DNA of 15,400 nt, taken from NCBI GenBank assembly GCA_900542035.1, contig UQMJ01000038.1, forward strand, positions 1 through 15,400, in the 5' to 3' direction. Numbering within the stretch: position 1 is the stretch's first letter; each line of letters begins with the position of its first letter. The stretch is from an uncultured Clostridium sp. (lineage in GTDB: Bacteria; Bacillota; Clostridia; Lachnospirales; Lachnospiraceae). Of the stretch, positions 1-5,489 are shown piece after piece. Both the position numbers and the translations under genes were made by a program. A model generated the notes under the pieces. That model was not told the DNA's origin and made no database searches. It saw only the letters and a program-made list of their open reading frames with translations.

Positions 1-279
1 TTTCTGACTTCCTGGAAATCGGAGGTAATTGCCATGAGTATTTTTGAATATGATGAAAAACGGGAAAAGAAAAAGCTTTTACAGACAGAACGGAAGTATG
101 CCCGTCTGGAAGGATTAGAGGAAGGGATGCAAAAGGGGATGCAAAAAGGCGCCCTGGGCATTATCGAAATCGGACGGGAAAGCGGTTGGGAGGACGATCG
201 GATTTTAGAGAAGCTCCAGACCAAACTGATGATTTCTAAAGATGAAGCCTTGCGCTATTTTTCACAGGCATCGTCTTAG
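1..279 (+). CDS. Rpn family / PD-(D/E)XK nuclease transposase, C-terminal part (5' end outside window)
   Basis: The reading frame is open from base 1 and runs to a TAG at 277-279, so the gene probably begins upstream of the window. The visible tail (LTSWKSEVIAMSIFEYDEK, then a charged helical stretch with EEGMQKGMQKG) resembles the C-terminal region of Rpn-type recombination-promoting nuclease/putative transposase proteins. These carry a PD-(D/E)XK nuclease domain followed by a Lys/Glu/Gly-rich coil. The catalytic domain itself would lie off the window and is not seen. A 9-base near-perfect tandem repeat at about 127-147 encodes GMQKGMQKG. An ATG at 34 has a well-placed GGAGG at 21-25, so an 81-residue internal product is possible, or the gene could be a 5'-truncated remnant. 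The family call is from sequence character only and is moderately sure. Confidence 0.6.
   Translation, partial: FLTSWKSEVIAMSIFEYDEKREKKKLLQTERKYARLEGLEEGMQKGMQKGALGIIEIGRESGWEDDRILEKLQTKLMISKDEALRYFSQASS
21..36 (+). promoter_or_regulatory. Shine-Dalgarno plus internal ATG inside the Rpn-like frame
   Basis: GGAGG at 21-25 is followed by 8 bases and an in-frame ATG at 34-36. This is near-ideal initiation spacing. It could be a chance match inside a coding region, or a real start for a short C-terminal product. Confidence 0.45.
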
Positions 280-286
280 CCTGCCA

Positions 287-333
287 CAAAAAAACAGGGG
301 CGCTGTCTCTCTTCGCCAGAGATTTAACGCCCC
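287..333 (-). terminator. Rho-independent terminator of the PPC/DUF296 gene
   Basis: An outer stem GGGGCG (297-302) pairs with CGCCCC (328-333). Inside it a second short stem TCTCT/AGAGA brackets TCGCC. On the - strand the hairpin is followed by TGTTTTTTT (complement of the A-run at 287-294). The + strand side is also moderately T-rich (TTCTGTCTCTTTC), so it may terminate the Rpn-like gene too. Confidence 0.75.
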
Positions 334-354
334 TTCTGTCTCTTTCTTTATAGA

Positions 355-774
355 TTAAAACCGAAATAAATTCAATCCGATTTCTTCATCAAAGTACCGA
401 TCTACGGTTCCGTCAATTACTGTAATTATCATTTCACAGGTAGCGCTTACCAGCGCCTTATTTAAATGGCCGCCAAAGACTTCTCCCTTGTGATTTCCCG
501 CACTCATATGGAGATGACAGTAAAATTCTCCATTCATCGTATTGATGGTTCCCGTTAAGGATACAATTTCAAAGCTTCCGTTAAATTCATTGGCAATATA
601 TTCTTTTTCTTCTGTTTTGAATACCCCTGCCGTAAATTGGCTGACTGCTCCTAACGCCTGTACGCTGGCCAGTTTGATCTGCTCTTTTCGTGCAATCCTC
701 TTTACCTGTTCCAGGATTTCCTCACCCTTGTCGATTCTTGCCACAATCGTATTTTGAAATCTTCTATACTCCAT
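355..774 (-). CDS. PPC/DUF296 domain protein (AT-hook-associated PCC-like domain)
   Basis: This 139-residue single-domain protein matches the plants-and-prokaryotes-conserved (PPC, DUF296) domain, a small trimeric alpha/beta fold. The diagnostic segment is at residues 87-104, HLHMSAGNHKGEVFGGHL; H87, H89 and H103 are the conserved histidines thought to bind metal in bacterial members. There is no AT-hook, unlike in plant proteins, so DNA binding should not be assumed, and the biochemical role of bacterial stand-alone members is not established. The gene is monocistronic by appearance: it has its own promoter at 807-835 and a terminator at 287-333. Upstream of the ATG, AGAGGGG sits very close and GGAGG about 10 bases farther, so the ribosome binding site is slightly ambiguous. 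The start itself is the only good one. Confidence 0.85.
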   Translation of the reverse strand: MEYRRFQNTIVARIDKGEEILEQVKRIARKEQIKLASVQALGAVSQFTAGVFKTEEKEYIANEFNGSFEIVSLTGTINTMNGEFYCHLHMSAGNHKGEVFGGHLNKALVSATCEMIITVIDGTVDRYFDEEIGLNLFRF

Positions 775-806
775 ACCCCTCTGCCGCCTCCATATTTGTT
801 TTTTCT

Positions 807-835
807 AGTATGAACGATTCTTAGTAAAAAATCAA
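807..835 (-). promoter_or_regulatory. Putative sigmaA promoter of the PPC/DUF296 gene
   Basis: On the - strand, TTGATT (830-835) is followed by a 17-base spacer and CATACT (807-812), each 4/6 or better against TTGACA/TATAAT. It lies about 35 bases upstream of the start codon. No experimental support. Confidence 0.5.
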
Positions 836-869
836 TTCTTTTCTTTACAATTTTTCCGTTCTTTCCCAT

Positions 870-1154
870 TCATCCCACACAATACTGCTGTAACAGGCTG
901 GTAAGAGCAGATGCGCTGCTGGAATGGGCACGGGCTATCTGGATCTGGTTTCTCTTCGCCTCGGAAACTGCGCTGTTAACCATCTTGTGAGACACCGTAT
1001 TGGTAAATAAAATCATTAGATCTGGATTTCCCAATTTTTTCTTGATATTTCCTTTTTCCTTTACTAATACTTTCGCTTTACAGCCATATTCCCTGCAGAT
1101 TTTTTCATATTGACATACCATACATTCATTTCCGCCTACAATCACAACACTCAT
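870..1154 (-). CDS. DUF2325 domain protein, cysteine-rich
   Basis: This 94-residue protein corresponds to the DUF2325 family, whose function is unknown. It opens with a beta-strand/glycine turn, SVVIVGGNE, has LMILFTNTVSHKMVNSA in the middle, and ends at QYCVG. Five cysteines (C11, C14, C20, C25, C92) are notable in so short a protein; C11-x-x-C14 looks like a redox or metal site, but no ligand is proven. The ATG at 1152-1154 follows AGAGGAG with 5-base spacing, which fixes the start. The gene has a dedicated promoter overlapped by two palindromes of metalloregulator type (1204-1248), so I infer expression controlled by iron or manganese, or another effector of that regulator. No clear terminator follows it; transcription may run on into the promoter region of the PPC gene. 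Confidence 0.8.
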   Translation of the reverse strand: MSVVIVGGNECMVCQYEKICREYGCKAKVLVKEKGNIKKKLGNPDLMILFTNTVSHKMVNSAVSEAKRNQIQIARAHSSSASALTSLLQQYCVG

Positions 1155-1203
1155 ATGTACTCCTCTTTCTCTTTGCCGCCTGTTATTCAGCGTTTTCCTA
1201 TTT

Positions 1204-1221
1204 GGTTAGCTTAAGCTAACC
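1204..1221. promoter_or_regulatory. Perfect 18-bp palindromic operator (DtxR/IdeR/MntR-like)
   Basis: GGTTAGCTTAAGCTAACC is an exact 18-bp inverted repeat. Its arms resemble the TTAGGTTAGnCTAACCTAA boxes of DtxR-family metal-dependent repressors. It lies just downstream of the predicted transcription start of the DUF2325 gene, where a bound protein would repress. The palindrome is seen directly; the regulator family is inference. Confidence 0.65.
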
Positions 1222-1224
1222 TTG

Positions 1225-1248
1225 TGGAGTAAGTTTACACTAACTCCA
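1225..1248. promoter_or_regulatory. Second, imperfect 24-bp palindrome overlapping the -10 region
   Basis: Twenty of 24 positions obey dyad symmetry (outer arms TGGAGT/ACTCCA, inner core AGTTTACACT). It covers the predicted -10 element and part of the spacer of the DUF2325 promoter. It begins 3 bases after the first palindrome ends, so two dimers could bind side by side. Confidence 0.55.
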
Positions 1249-1260
1249 TGATTTTGTCAA
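1232..1260 (-). promoter_or_regulatory. sigmaA promoter of the DUF2325 gene
   Basis: On the - strand, a perfect TTGACA (1255-1260) is followed by a 17-base spacer and TAAACT (1232-1237). The start codon lies about 78 bases downstream of the -10. Both palindromes overlap or directly follow it. Confidence 0.7.
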
Positions 1261-1491
1261 CTATTTTTTCAGTAAACTTTCAAACAAGTGACTCTCTTCC
1301 AGCCATTCAAAGAACACATACAGCGGGAATAGATTTTGCCCCTCTTACCGGAAAGGCAAGAGGGGCATTGTATAGAAGAAAGCTATAAAAATCGCAACCA
1401 GAAACCCTTATCTTATCAAGATTTCTTTTTGAAGATAACAAGCTACTACATAGATGAGCTATCTATTCGGGGGATGCAAGGTCTTCCCATC
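1261..1491. other. Gene-free stretch between the DUF2325 promoter and tdk
   Basis: I see no convincing gene here. Apart from the hairpin at 1337-1367 there are short weak dyads such as ATAGAT/ATCTAT near 1450-1466 and TTATCTT/AAGATAA near 1408-1438. A small + strand frame beginning at 1336 runs into the antisense of tdk and resembles no family I know. Confidence 0.5.
1337..1367. other. Strong 10-bp hairpin without a U-tract
   Basis: TGCCCCTCTT (1337-1346) pairs with AAGAGGGGCA (1358-1367) around an 11-base loop. Neither strand shows a T-run directly after the stem (AAAATCT on the - side, TTGTAT on the + side). It could be a poor terminator for tdk, an RNA processing site or a relic of an insertion; it cannot be settled from sequence. 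Confidence 0.4.
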
Positions 1492-2055
1492 TTACTCGAA
1501 TTTTCCCTCATGGTAATGTTTTCTGCACAGGGCCGCATATTTATCATTGCTGCCTAGGACCACCTGTTCACCGGTTCGGACAATTTTTCCGTCTGCGCCA
1601 AACCTGGCGTTGCAGCTTGCAGACCTGCCGCACCAGCAGACCGTCCGTACTTCCTCAATTTTGTCTGCCCATGCCATGAGCCACATACTGCCTTCAAAAA
1701 ACTCTTCTCGGAAATCGGTGCGAAGCCCGTAGCAAATCACAGGAATGTCCAGATCGTCCACGATGTGCACCATAAATTGTACCTGCGCTTTGGTGGCAAA
1801 CTGAGCCTCGTCTACAATGACGCAATCGTATTCCTTCAGTTCTTCGTCGCTCATTTTTACCAGTTCTTCCAGAAAAATCCCCTGCTTTTCCAGACCAATC
1901 CGAGAACGGATGGTGCGATCCCCATCCCTGGAATCAATTTTAGGTTTTACCAACAGAGCGTTCTTTCCCCGCTCTCTGTAATTATATTCTACCATCAATG
2001 CGTTGGCAGTTTTAGAGCTTCCCATCGCTCCATATCGAAAATGCAGTTTTGCCAT
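1492..2055 (-). CDS. tdk: Thymidine kinase (type II)
   Basis: This 187-residue enzyme phosphorylates thymidine to dTMP with ATP in the pyrimidine salvage pathway. The P-loop is GAMGSSKT (residues 9-16). The Walker B/DEAQ motif is VIVDEAQF (79-86). The structural zinc site is formed by C140-x-C142 and C177-x-x-H180 (LCRKHY). Length fits bacterial type II kinases. I start at the ATG of MAKLHFRYGAMG (2053-2055), because GGGAGAG lies 8 bases upstream. The frame extends 13 codons farther to a TTG, but that would overlap the upstream gene without a good binding site. It lies 22 bases downstream of the DUF5721 gene and is probably co-transcribed from the promoter at 2628-2657. Confidence 0.95.
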   Translation of the reverse strand: MAKLHFRYGAMGSSKTANALMVEYNYRERGKNALLVKPKIDSRDGDRTIRSRIGLEKQGIFLEELVKMSDEELKEYDCVIVDEAQFATKAQVQFMVHIVDDLDIPVICYGLRTDFREEFFEGSMWLMAWADKIEEVRTVCWCGRSASCNARFGADGKIVRTGEQVVLGSNDKYAALCRKHYHEGKFE

Positions 2056-2077
2056 GATTTGTTTCTCTCCCATTCTG

Positions 2078-2572
2078 TTATTGAGTAAATGCAATGCCTT
2101 TTTTCTTTAAAAACTCCTGGACAAACCGATCCCATTCCATATCAATACTTTTATCCAGCGTAAAAATGCTCAAAGATGCAGCGGTTATTACTGACATTGT
2201 GCCTTCTTCGTACCGGATGTTCATACACAGAGCCTGTACCGTATCTGCCGAAGCCGCAAGCCCGCTGCTTTCTAAGAATCTGCTGATTCCACGTTCCGGC
2301 ATCTGAAGGGTAATGGAAAAGCTCTCCGGAAGCCGCTTTCCCTTAATGAGAGAAAAACAGAACGGCCGAAGCATTTTCCAATAAGATAAGTGCTCCATCT
2401 GCTTTTCCTCTAATTCCTGGCTGGTATAATAACCTTTTCGGATATGCCCATTGATAGTAAAGCTGTTAAAAGTCACAATATTGGCTTCTCTTATTAAAAA
2501 TGAGTCAAAGTCTTCCCCCAAAAATAATTTTTCTGTACACGTCTTAATATCTTCGATTTTTAATGCTACCAT
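2078..2572 (-). CDS. DUF5721 family protein
   Basis: This protein of 164 residues begins MVALKIEDIKTCTEKLFLGE and contains FDSFLIREANIVTFNSFTINGHIRKG. It resembles the DUF5721 family found mainly in Lachnospiraceae; function is unknown. There are no membrane segments or nucleotide-binding motifs, and no cysteine cluster beyond scattered residues. An ATG four codons upstream (2584) is in frame, but it lies inside the AATGGAGGATGGT ribosome binding region. GGAGG with 5-base spacing favours the ATG at 2570-2572. It heads a two-gene transcript with tdk (gap 22 bases), which hints only loosely at a link with nucleotide metabolism. Confidence 0.75.
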   Translation of the reverse strand: MVALKIEDIKTCTEKLFLGEDFDSFLIREANIVTFNSFTINGHIRKGYYTSQELEEKQMEHLSYWKMLRPFCFSLIKGKRLPESFSITLQMPERGISRFLESSGLAASADTVQALCMNIRYEEGTMSVITAASLSIFTLDKSIDMEWDRFVQEFLKKKGIAFTQ

Positions 2573-2596
2573 ACCATCCTCCATTTTCTAACTGCA

Positions 2597-2616
2597 GCAT
2601 CCGTGTACGCGGGTGC
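2597..2616. repeat. 20-bp near-palindrome, copy 1
   Basis: GCATCCGTGTACGCGGGTGC is dyad-symmetric at 16 of 20 positions around a GTAC centre, and 16 of 20 bases match copy 2 at 2669-2688. It lies just downstream of the predicted DUF5721-tdk transcription start. It looks like an operator; the protein is unknown. Confidence 0.55.
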
Positions 2617-2627
2617 TGACTTCTAAC

Positions 2628-2657
2628 ATGATACACCGGATTTTACTCCCCTGTCAA
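2628..2657 (-). promoter_or_regulatory. sigmaA promoter of the DUF5721-tdk transcript
   Basis: On the - strand, a perfect TTGACA (2652-2657) precedes TATCAT (2628-2633) with an 18-base spacer. The two 20-bp near-palindromes flank it, one at about +5 to +24 and one upstream of -45. Confidence 0.65.
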
Positions 2658-2668
2658 TACAGGCCCTG

Positions 2669-2688
2669 GCATCTGTGTACCTGGATGC
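2669..2688. repeat. 20-bp near-palindrome, copy 2
   Basis: GCATCTGTGTACCTGGATGC has the same orientation and GTAC centre as copy 1, 72 bases away centre to centre (about seven helical turns). Dyad symmetry holds at 14 of 20 positions. It lies just upstream of the aminopeptidase promoter. Confidence 0.55.
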
Positions 2689-2712
2689 TCTCTTCTCTTT
2701 TTCCGTAAAATG

Positions 2713-2721
2713 TGGTACACT
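2713..2721 (+). promoter_or_regulatory. Extended -10 promoter of the M18 aminopeptidase gene
   Basis: TGG plus TACACT forms an extended -10 (TGn-TATAAT type) about 36 bases before the ATG. No good -35 hexamer is seen 17 bases upstream, which is tolerable for an extended -10 promoter. Confidence 0.45.
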
Positions 2722-2757
2722 ATTTCCAGACAAAAACAATCAGGAAAGGACGTTATT

Positions 2758-4071
2758 ATGACAGAAATAGATTCTTTAAACTCACTGATCCAGGCTGGTG
2801 TATCCCCTTATCACTGCATCAAAGAAGCTTCCAGGAGGCTGTCTGAAGCCGGATTCACAGAGCTGCAGCTGCATAAACCCTGGGATCTTAAAACAGGCGG
2901 CGCTTACTTTGTTCCAGCCTATGATTCTACCTTACTGGCCTTTACTGTGGATGACGATTCAGACAAAATCGCGGCCCCTCTTCTTCGTATTGCAGCCGCC
3001 CATACAGACTGGCCATGTTTAAAAGTAAAGCCGTCTCCCGAAGTGTCCGTTCACGGATACGCTAAATTAAATGTCGAAGTCTACGGAGGCCCCATTCTCT
3101 CTTCCTGGCTGGACAGACCCCTGTCGGCTGCCGGAAAGGTATGTATTTCCTCTCAGGATCCATTCCACCCTGAGACCCGTTTTCTAAGCTGTGACAGACC
3201 GCTTTTTACGGTTCCCAATCTTGCAATCCACATGAATCGCGACGTCAACAAAGGCGTCGAATTAAATCCACAGGTTGATATGCTTCCTCTGGCTTCTGTT
3301 TTAAGCGATTCCCTGGAAAAAGACAGCTATTTTGTCAATTTCCTGGCAAAGGAACTGGATGTGGATCCAAAAGATATTCTGGATTATGAAATTTATCTCT
3401 ATAACTGGGAAAAAGGATGTCTGTTAGGACTGGGGAACGAATTGTTTTCTTCCCCACGCCTTGATAATCTGACCTCTGTAGAAGCCTGCCTGACTGGTCT
3501 GATTGACGCTAAAAAACGGAGTAATGGAAAATCCAGCATCAGATCGCTTATACGGGTTATCGCCCTTTATGACAATGAAGAAATTGGAAGCAGCACCAAG
3601 CAGGGCGCAGCCTCCAATCTGACCGAACGGATTCTGGAAAAGATTTATTTAAGTCTCGGCTACAGCCGCGCTGAATTTTTAGACGGGCTGATGGGAGGAT
3701 TTCTGCTTTCCTTAGACGTGGCTCACGCCATCCATCCCAACCATCCTGAGAAATGCGACATCAAAAATCAGATTACTATGGGAGACGGAGTTGCCATAAA
3801 GCTGGCGGCAAGTCAGGCTTATGCAACCGACGCTTCCTGCGCCAGCGTCATAGAAGGACTGTGCCGGAACCATCAGATTCCATACCGGAAATTCTCCAAC
3901 CGTTCTGACATACGGGGCGGCTCCACCCTGGGCAGTATTTCCTCTGCCTTTTTAAATATGGCCGCTGTCGACGCCGGCGTTCCCATTCTGGCTATGCATT
4001 CTTCCAGGGAGTTAATGCACGTGCAGGATCAAAAAGCATTAAATGATCTGACCTGCGCCTTCTTTGAATAG
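2758..4071 (+). CDS. apeB: M18 family aminopeptidase (aspartyl aminopeptidase-like)
   Basis: This 437-residue cytoplasmic metallopeptidase removes N-terminal, often acidic, residues from peptides. Family M18 binds two zinc ions. The candidate ligands and catalytic residues are visible: H82-T-D84 in AAHTDWPCLKVKP, D236 in PRLDNLTS, E274/E275 in YDNEEIGSSTKQG, D320 in SLDVAHAIHPNHP and H414 in LAMHSSREL. Other family signatures are GYAKLNVEVYGGP (100-112) and ELNPQVDMLPL (168-178). The frame could begin 16 codons earlier, but AGGAAAGGA 7 bases before the ATG at 2758 marks the true start, and the upstream extension contains the promoter. It is the only complete + strand gene in the window, standing alone and divergent from DUF5721-tdk. 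The symbol follows common usage for bacterial M18 enzymes. Confidence 0.93.
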   Translation: MTEIDSLNSLIQAGVSPYHCIKEASRRLSEAGFTELQLHKPWDLKTGGAYFVPAYDSTLLAFTVDDDSDKIAAPLLRIAAAHTDWPCLKVKPSPEVSVHGYAKLNVEVYGGPILSSWLDRPLSAAGKVCISSQDPFHPETRFLSCDRPLFTVPNLAIHMNRDVNKGVELNPQVDMLPLASVLSDSLEKDSYFVNFLAKELDVDPKDILDYEIYLYNWEKGCLLGLGNELFSSPRLDNLTSVEACLTGLIDAKKRSNGKSSIRSLIRVIALYDNEEIGSSTKQGAASNLTERILEKIYLSLGYSRAEFLDGLMGGFLLSLDVAHAIHPNHPEKCDIKNQITMGDGVAIKLAASQAYATDASCASVIEGLCRNHQIPYRKFSNRSDIRGGSTLGSISSAFLNMAAVDAGVPILAMHSSRELMHVQDQKALNDLTCAFFE

Positions 4072-4076
4072 TCTTT

Positions 4077-4145
4077 AAAAGATTGGAAAGGGCGGAGTCC
4101 TTACCGGAACCATCTGGCTGCTAAAAGGTCTCCGCTCCGCTTTCC
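4077..4145 (-). terminator. Large bulged hairpin, probable terminator of the maf operon
   Basis: GGAAAG (4085-4090) pairs with CTTTCC (4140-4145), continued inward by GCGGAG/CTCCGC and AAGG/CCTT segments around a long loop. On the - strand it is followed by AATCTTTTAAAG, a modest U-tract. The stop codon of the small membrane protein lies within the loop side. No T-run follows on the + strand, so it is a poor terminator for the aminopeptidase gene. Confidence 0.45.
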
Positions 4146-4402
4146 GGAATGGTCTGGGGCACCACCGGACGGCTGCTTTCCATCACGATTTCCTGGTTAT
4201 TTCCAGATGCAGACCGGACCAGCCGGAACGTCATCCAGGATACCCCGCCCAACATCGCGCAGAAAGCCAGTATCAGCAGCATTCTTATCATTCCATGTTT
4301 TTTCTTTTTCCTTTTTCTGCTCCTTCTTCTGGAACGATCTGCCTGAATACGGTTTCCTCTTTCATCTTCTTCTGTCTGCTGTCTGTCCAAGTCCTGCATC
4401 AT
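4121..4402 (-). CDS. Small single-pass membrane protein with a polybasic N-terminal segment
   Basis: I do not recognise a family. The 93-residue protein has an acidic/polar start, a very basic block at about residues 24-36 (RSRRRSRKRKKKKHG), one hydrophobic helix at about 39-61 (IRMLLILAFCAMLGGVSWMTF), and a polar, proline-containing tail of about 30 residues. The basic block just before the helix predicts N-in/C-out topology. AAAGGAGG with about 5-base spacing precedes the first of two adjacent ATG codons. It follows the PrsA-like gene after 62 bases with no terminator between, so it is probably the last gene of the maf-HAD-prsA transcript and might act at the membrane with the lipoprotein. 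That link is inference from position only. Confidence 0.7.
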   Translation of the reverse strand: MMQDLDRQQTEEDERGNRIQADRSRRRSRKRKKKKHGMIRMLLILAFCAMLGGVSWMTFRLVRSASGNNQEIVMESSRPVVPQTIPESGAETF

Positions 4403-4464
4403 GTTTGCCTCCTTTGCCTGATCTCTTCGGCTCTTTTCTTTGGCTTTTTCTTTCGCTGATTTCC

Positions 4465-5472
4465 TTACTGCTGGAAATACTCCTGATACAGCTCAAAAAA
4501 ATTGGTTGTTGTGCATTCTTCTCCGCCTTCAAAACTTACCTGATTCCAGAGGCTGTCTGGAAGCGTTACCGGATTTTGTTTCCGGAACTCATCATAAATA
4601 CTCCGAAATGCCTGATCCTTTCTGGCCAGAGAAAGTTCACTCTTCCTTTTTGCAGTCTCTTCTTCATTGTACGAGTCTATGCACTTGATAATATAATACT
4701 TTCCTTCTGATTCTACTGGAGCGCTAATTTGTCCTTCCTCCAGTGCGAATGCCGCTTCTTCATAATTCTCGGTTTCCTGCCCTCTTCCCAGAGAACGTTT
4801 CATTTCCTCTGAAACCGTATTGGCTTTTGCTATGGCTTCAAAATCCGCATTTTCTGCTGTCGCCTGGTTATAAACCTGATTGGCGGTTTCCAGGGAATCC
4901 AGTACAATCTGCTGAAGGTCAATTACTTTTGCCTCACTGTCGCTGATTTCCAAATCCACTTCTTTTGTCAGCTCATTTACCAGCTTATTGGCCATATAAT
5001 ATTTTTCATACAGACGCTCGACCTCTTGTTTTGAAACCTGTATATAATTCAGATCTCCTTCTGTCAGTCCTTCATAATAGGCGTCTGTCAATTTCTGAAT
5101 CCGATCCTGCTCTGCTCCCGAAATTATAATTTCCCTGGATTCTGCCAGCTGGTTCATGGTCTCCAGATCCTCTAAAAACGTGCGGATTTGAGACAGCAGC
5201 ATATCCTTCATGGTCGTCCCTTTTTCATCTGTAACTGCCTCCCAGATCTGACTGGTATATACCTTCTGGTAGCGGTTCCGTTCCGTTGCCGCAATGGTCA
5301 TTACCTGCGGCAACGTATACATTTCTTCTTTTTTCGTTTCTTCTCCCTGACGGATCTGGCTGCATCCGGAAAGGGGGAAGACTGATACTGTCAAAAGGAC
5401 TGCCAGAAAGACTGGATTCCATACTGCCCTCACAGCTGCCGCCGCTCTCTTCGGCCATTTCAATCTTTTCAT
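4465..5472 (-). CDS. PrsA/SurA-like peptidyl-prolyl isomerase-type lipoprotein
   Basis: This 335-residue secreted lipoprotein resembles PrsA foldases that assist folding of exported proteins at the outer face of the membrane. It has a basic N-terminus, a hydrophobic segment at 20-33 and the lipobox LSGC with C37 as the lipidated residue. A long helical SurA_N-like region (about 50-175) precedes a parvulin-like segment at about 178-268 (SDSEAKVIDLQQIVLDS to GKYYIIKCID). The usual active-site histidines of parvulins (A-x-HIL and G-x-HI) appear as LQQIVL and KYYII, so isomerase activity is doubtful and a chaperone-only role is plausible. I chose the ATG at 5470-5472, with AAGGAG 6 bases upstream; an in-frame TTG two codons earlier abuts that site. 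It sits 17 bases after the HAD gene in the maf operon. Confidence 0.85.
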   Translation of the reverse strand: MKRLKWPKRAAAAVRAVWNPVFLAVLLTVSVFPLSGCSQIRQGEETKKEEMYTLPQVMTIAATERNRYQKVYTSQIWEAVTDEKGTTMKDMLLSQIRTFLEDLETMNQLAESREIIISGAEQDRIQKLTDAYYEGLTEGDLNYIQVSKQEVERLYEKYYMANKLVNELTKEVDLEISDSEAKVIDLQQIVLDSLETANQVYNQATAENADFEAIAKANTVSEEMKRSLGRGQETENYEEAAFALEEGQISAPVESEGKYYIIKCIDSYNEEETAKRKSELSLARKDQAFRSIYDEFRKQNPVTLPDSLWNQVSFEGGEECTTTNFFELYQEYFQQ

Positions 5473-5489
5473 TTCCAACTCCTTTATCT

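Noticed and set aside
127..147. Tandem GGATGCAAAA-type repeat as a possible CRISPR or VNTR
   Set aside because: Only two units, and it encodes the GMQKG repeat typical of the coil in this protein class.
1336..1557. Small + strand frame of 73 codons between DUF2325 and tdk
   Set aside because: It starts on the arm of the 1337-1367 hairpin, runs into antisense tdk, has no ribosome binding site and resembles nothing known.
4207..4710. Open frame on the + strand, 167 codons, phenylalanine-rich
   Set aside because: The Phe/Ser/Leu-rich content is the reverse of Lys/Glu-rich codons in the small membrane protein and PrsA-like gene; no start signal.
5473..5478. TTG start two codons upstream for the PrsA-like gene
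   Set aside because: It abuts the AAGGAG with no spacing; the ATG at 5470-5472 has proper spacing.
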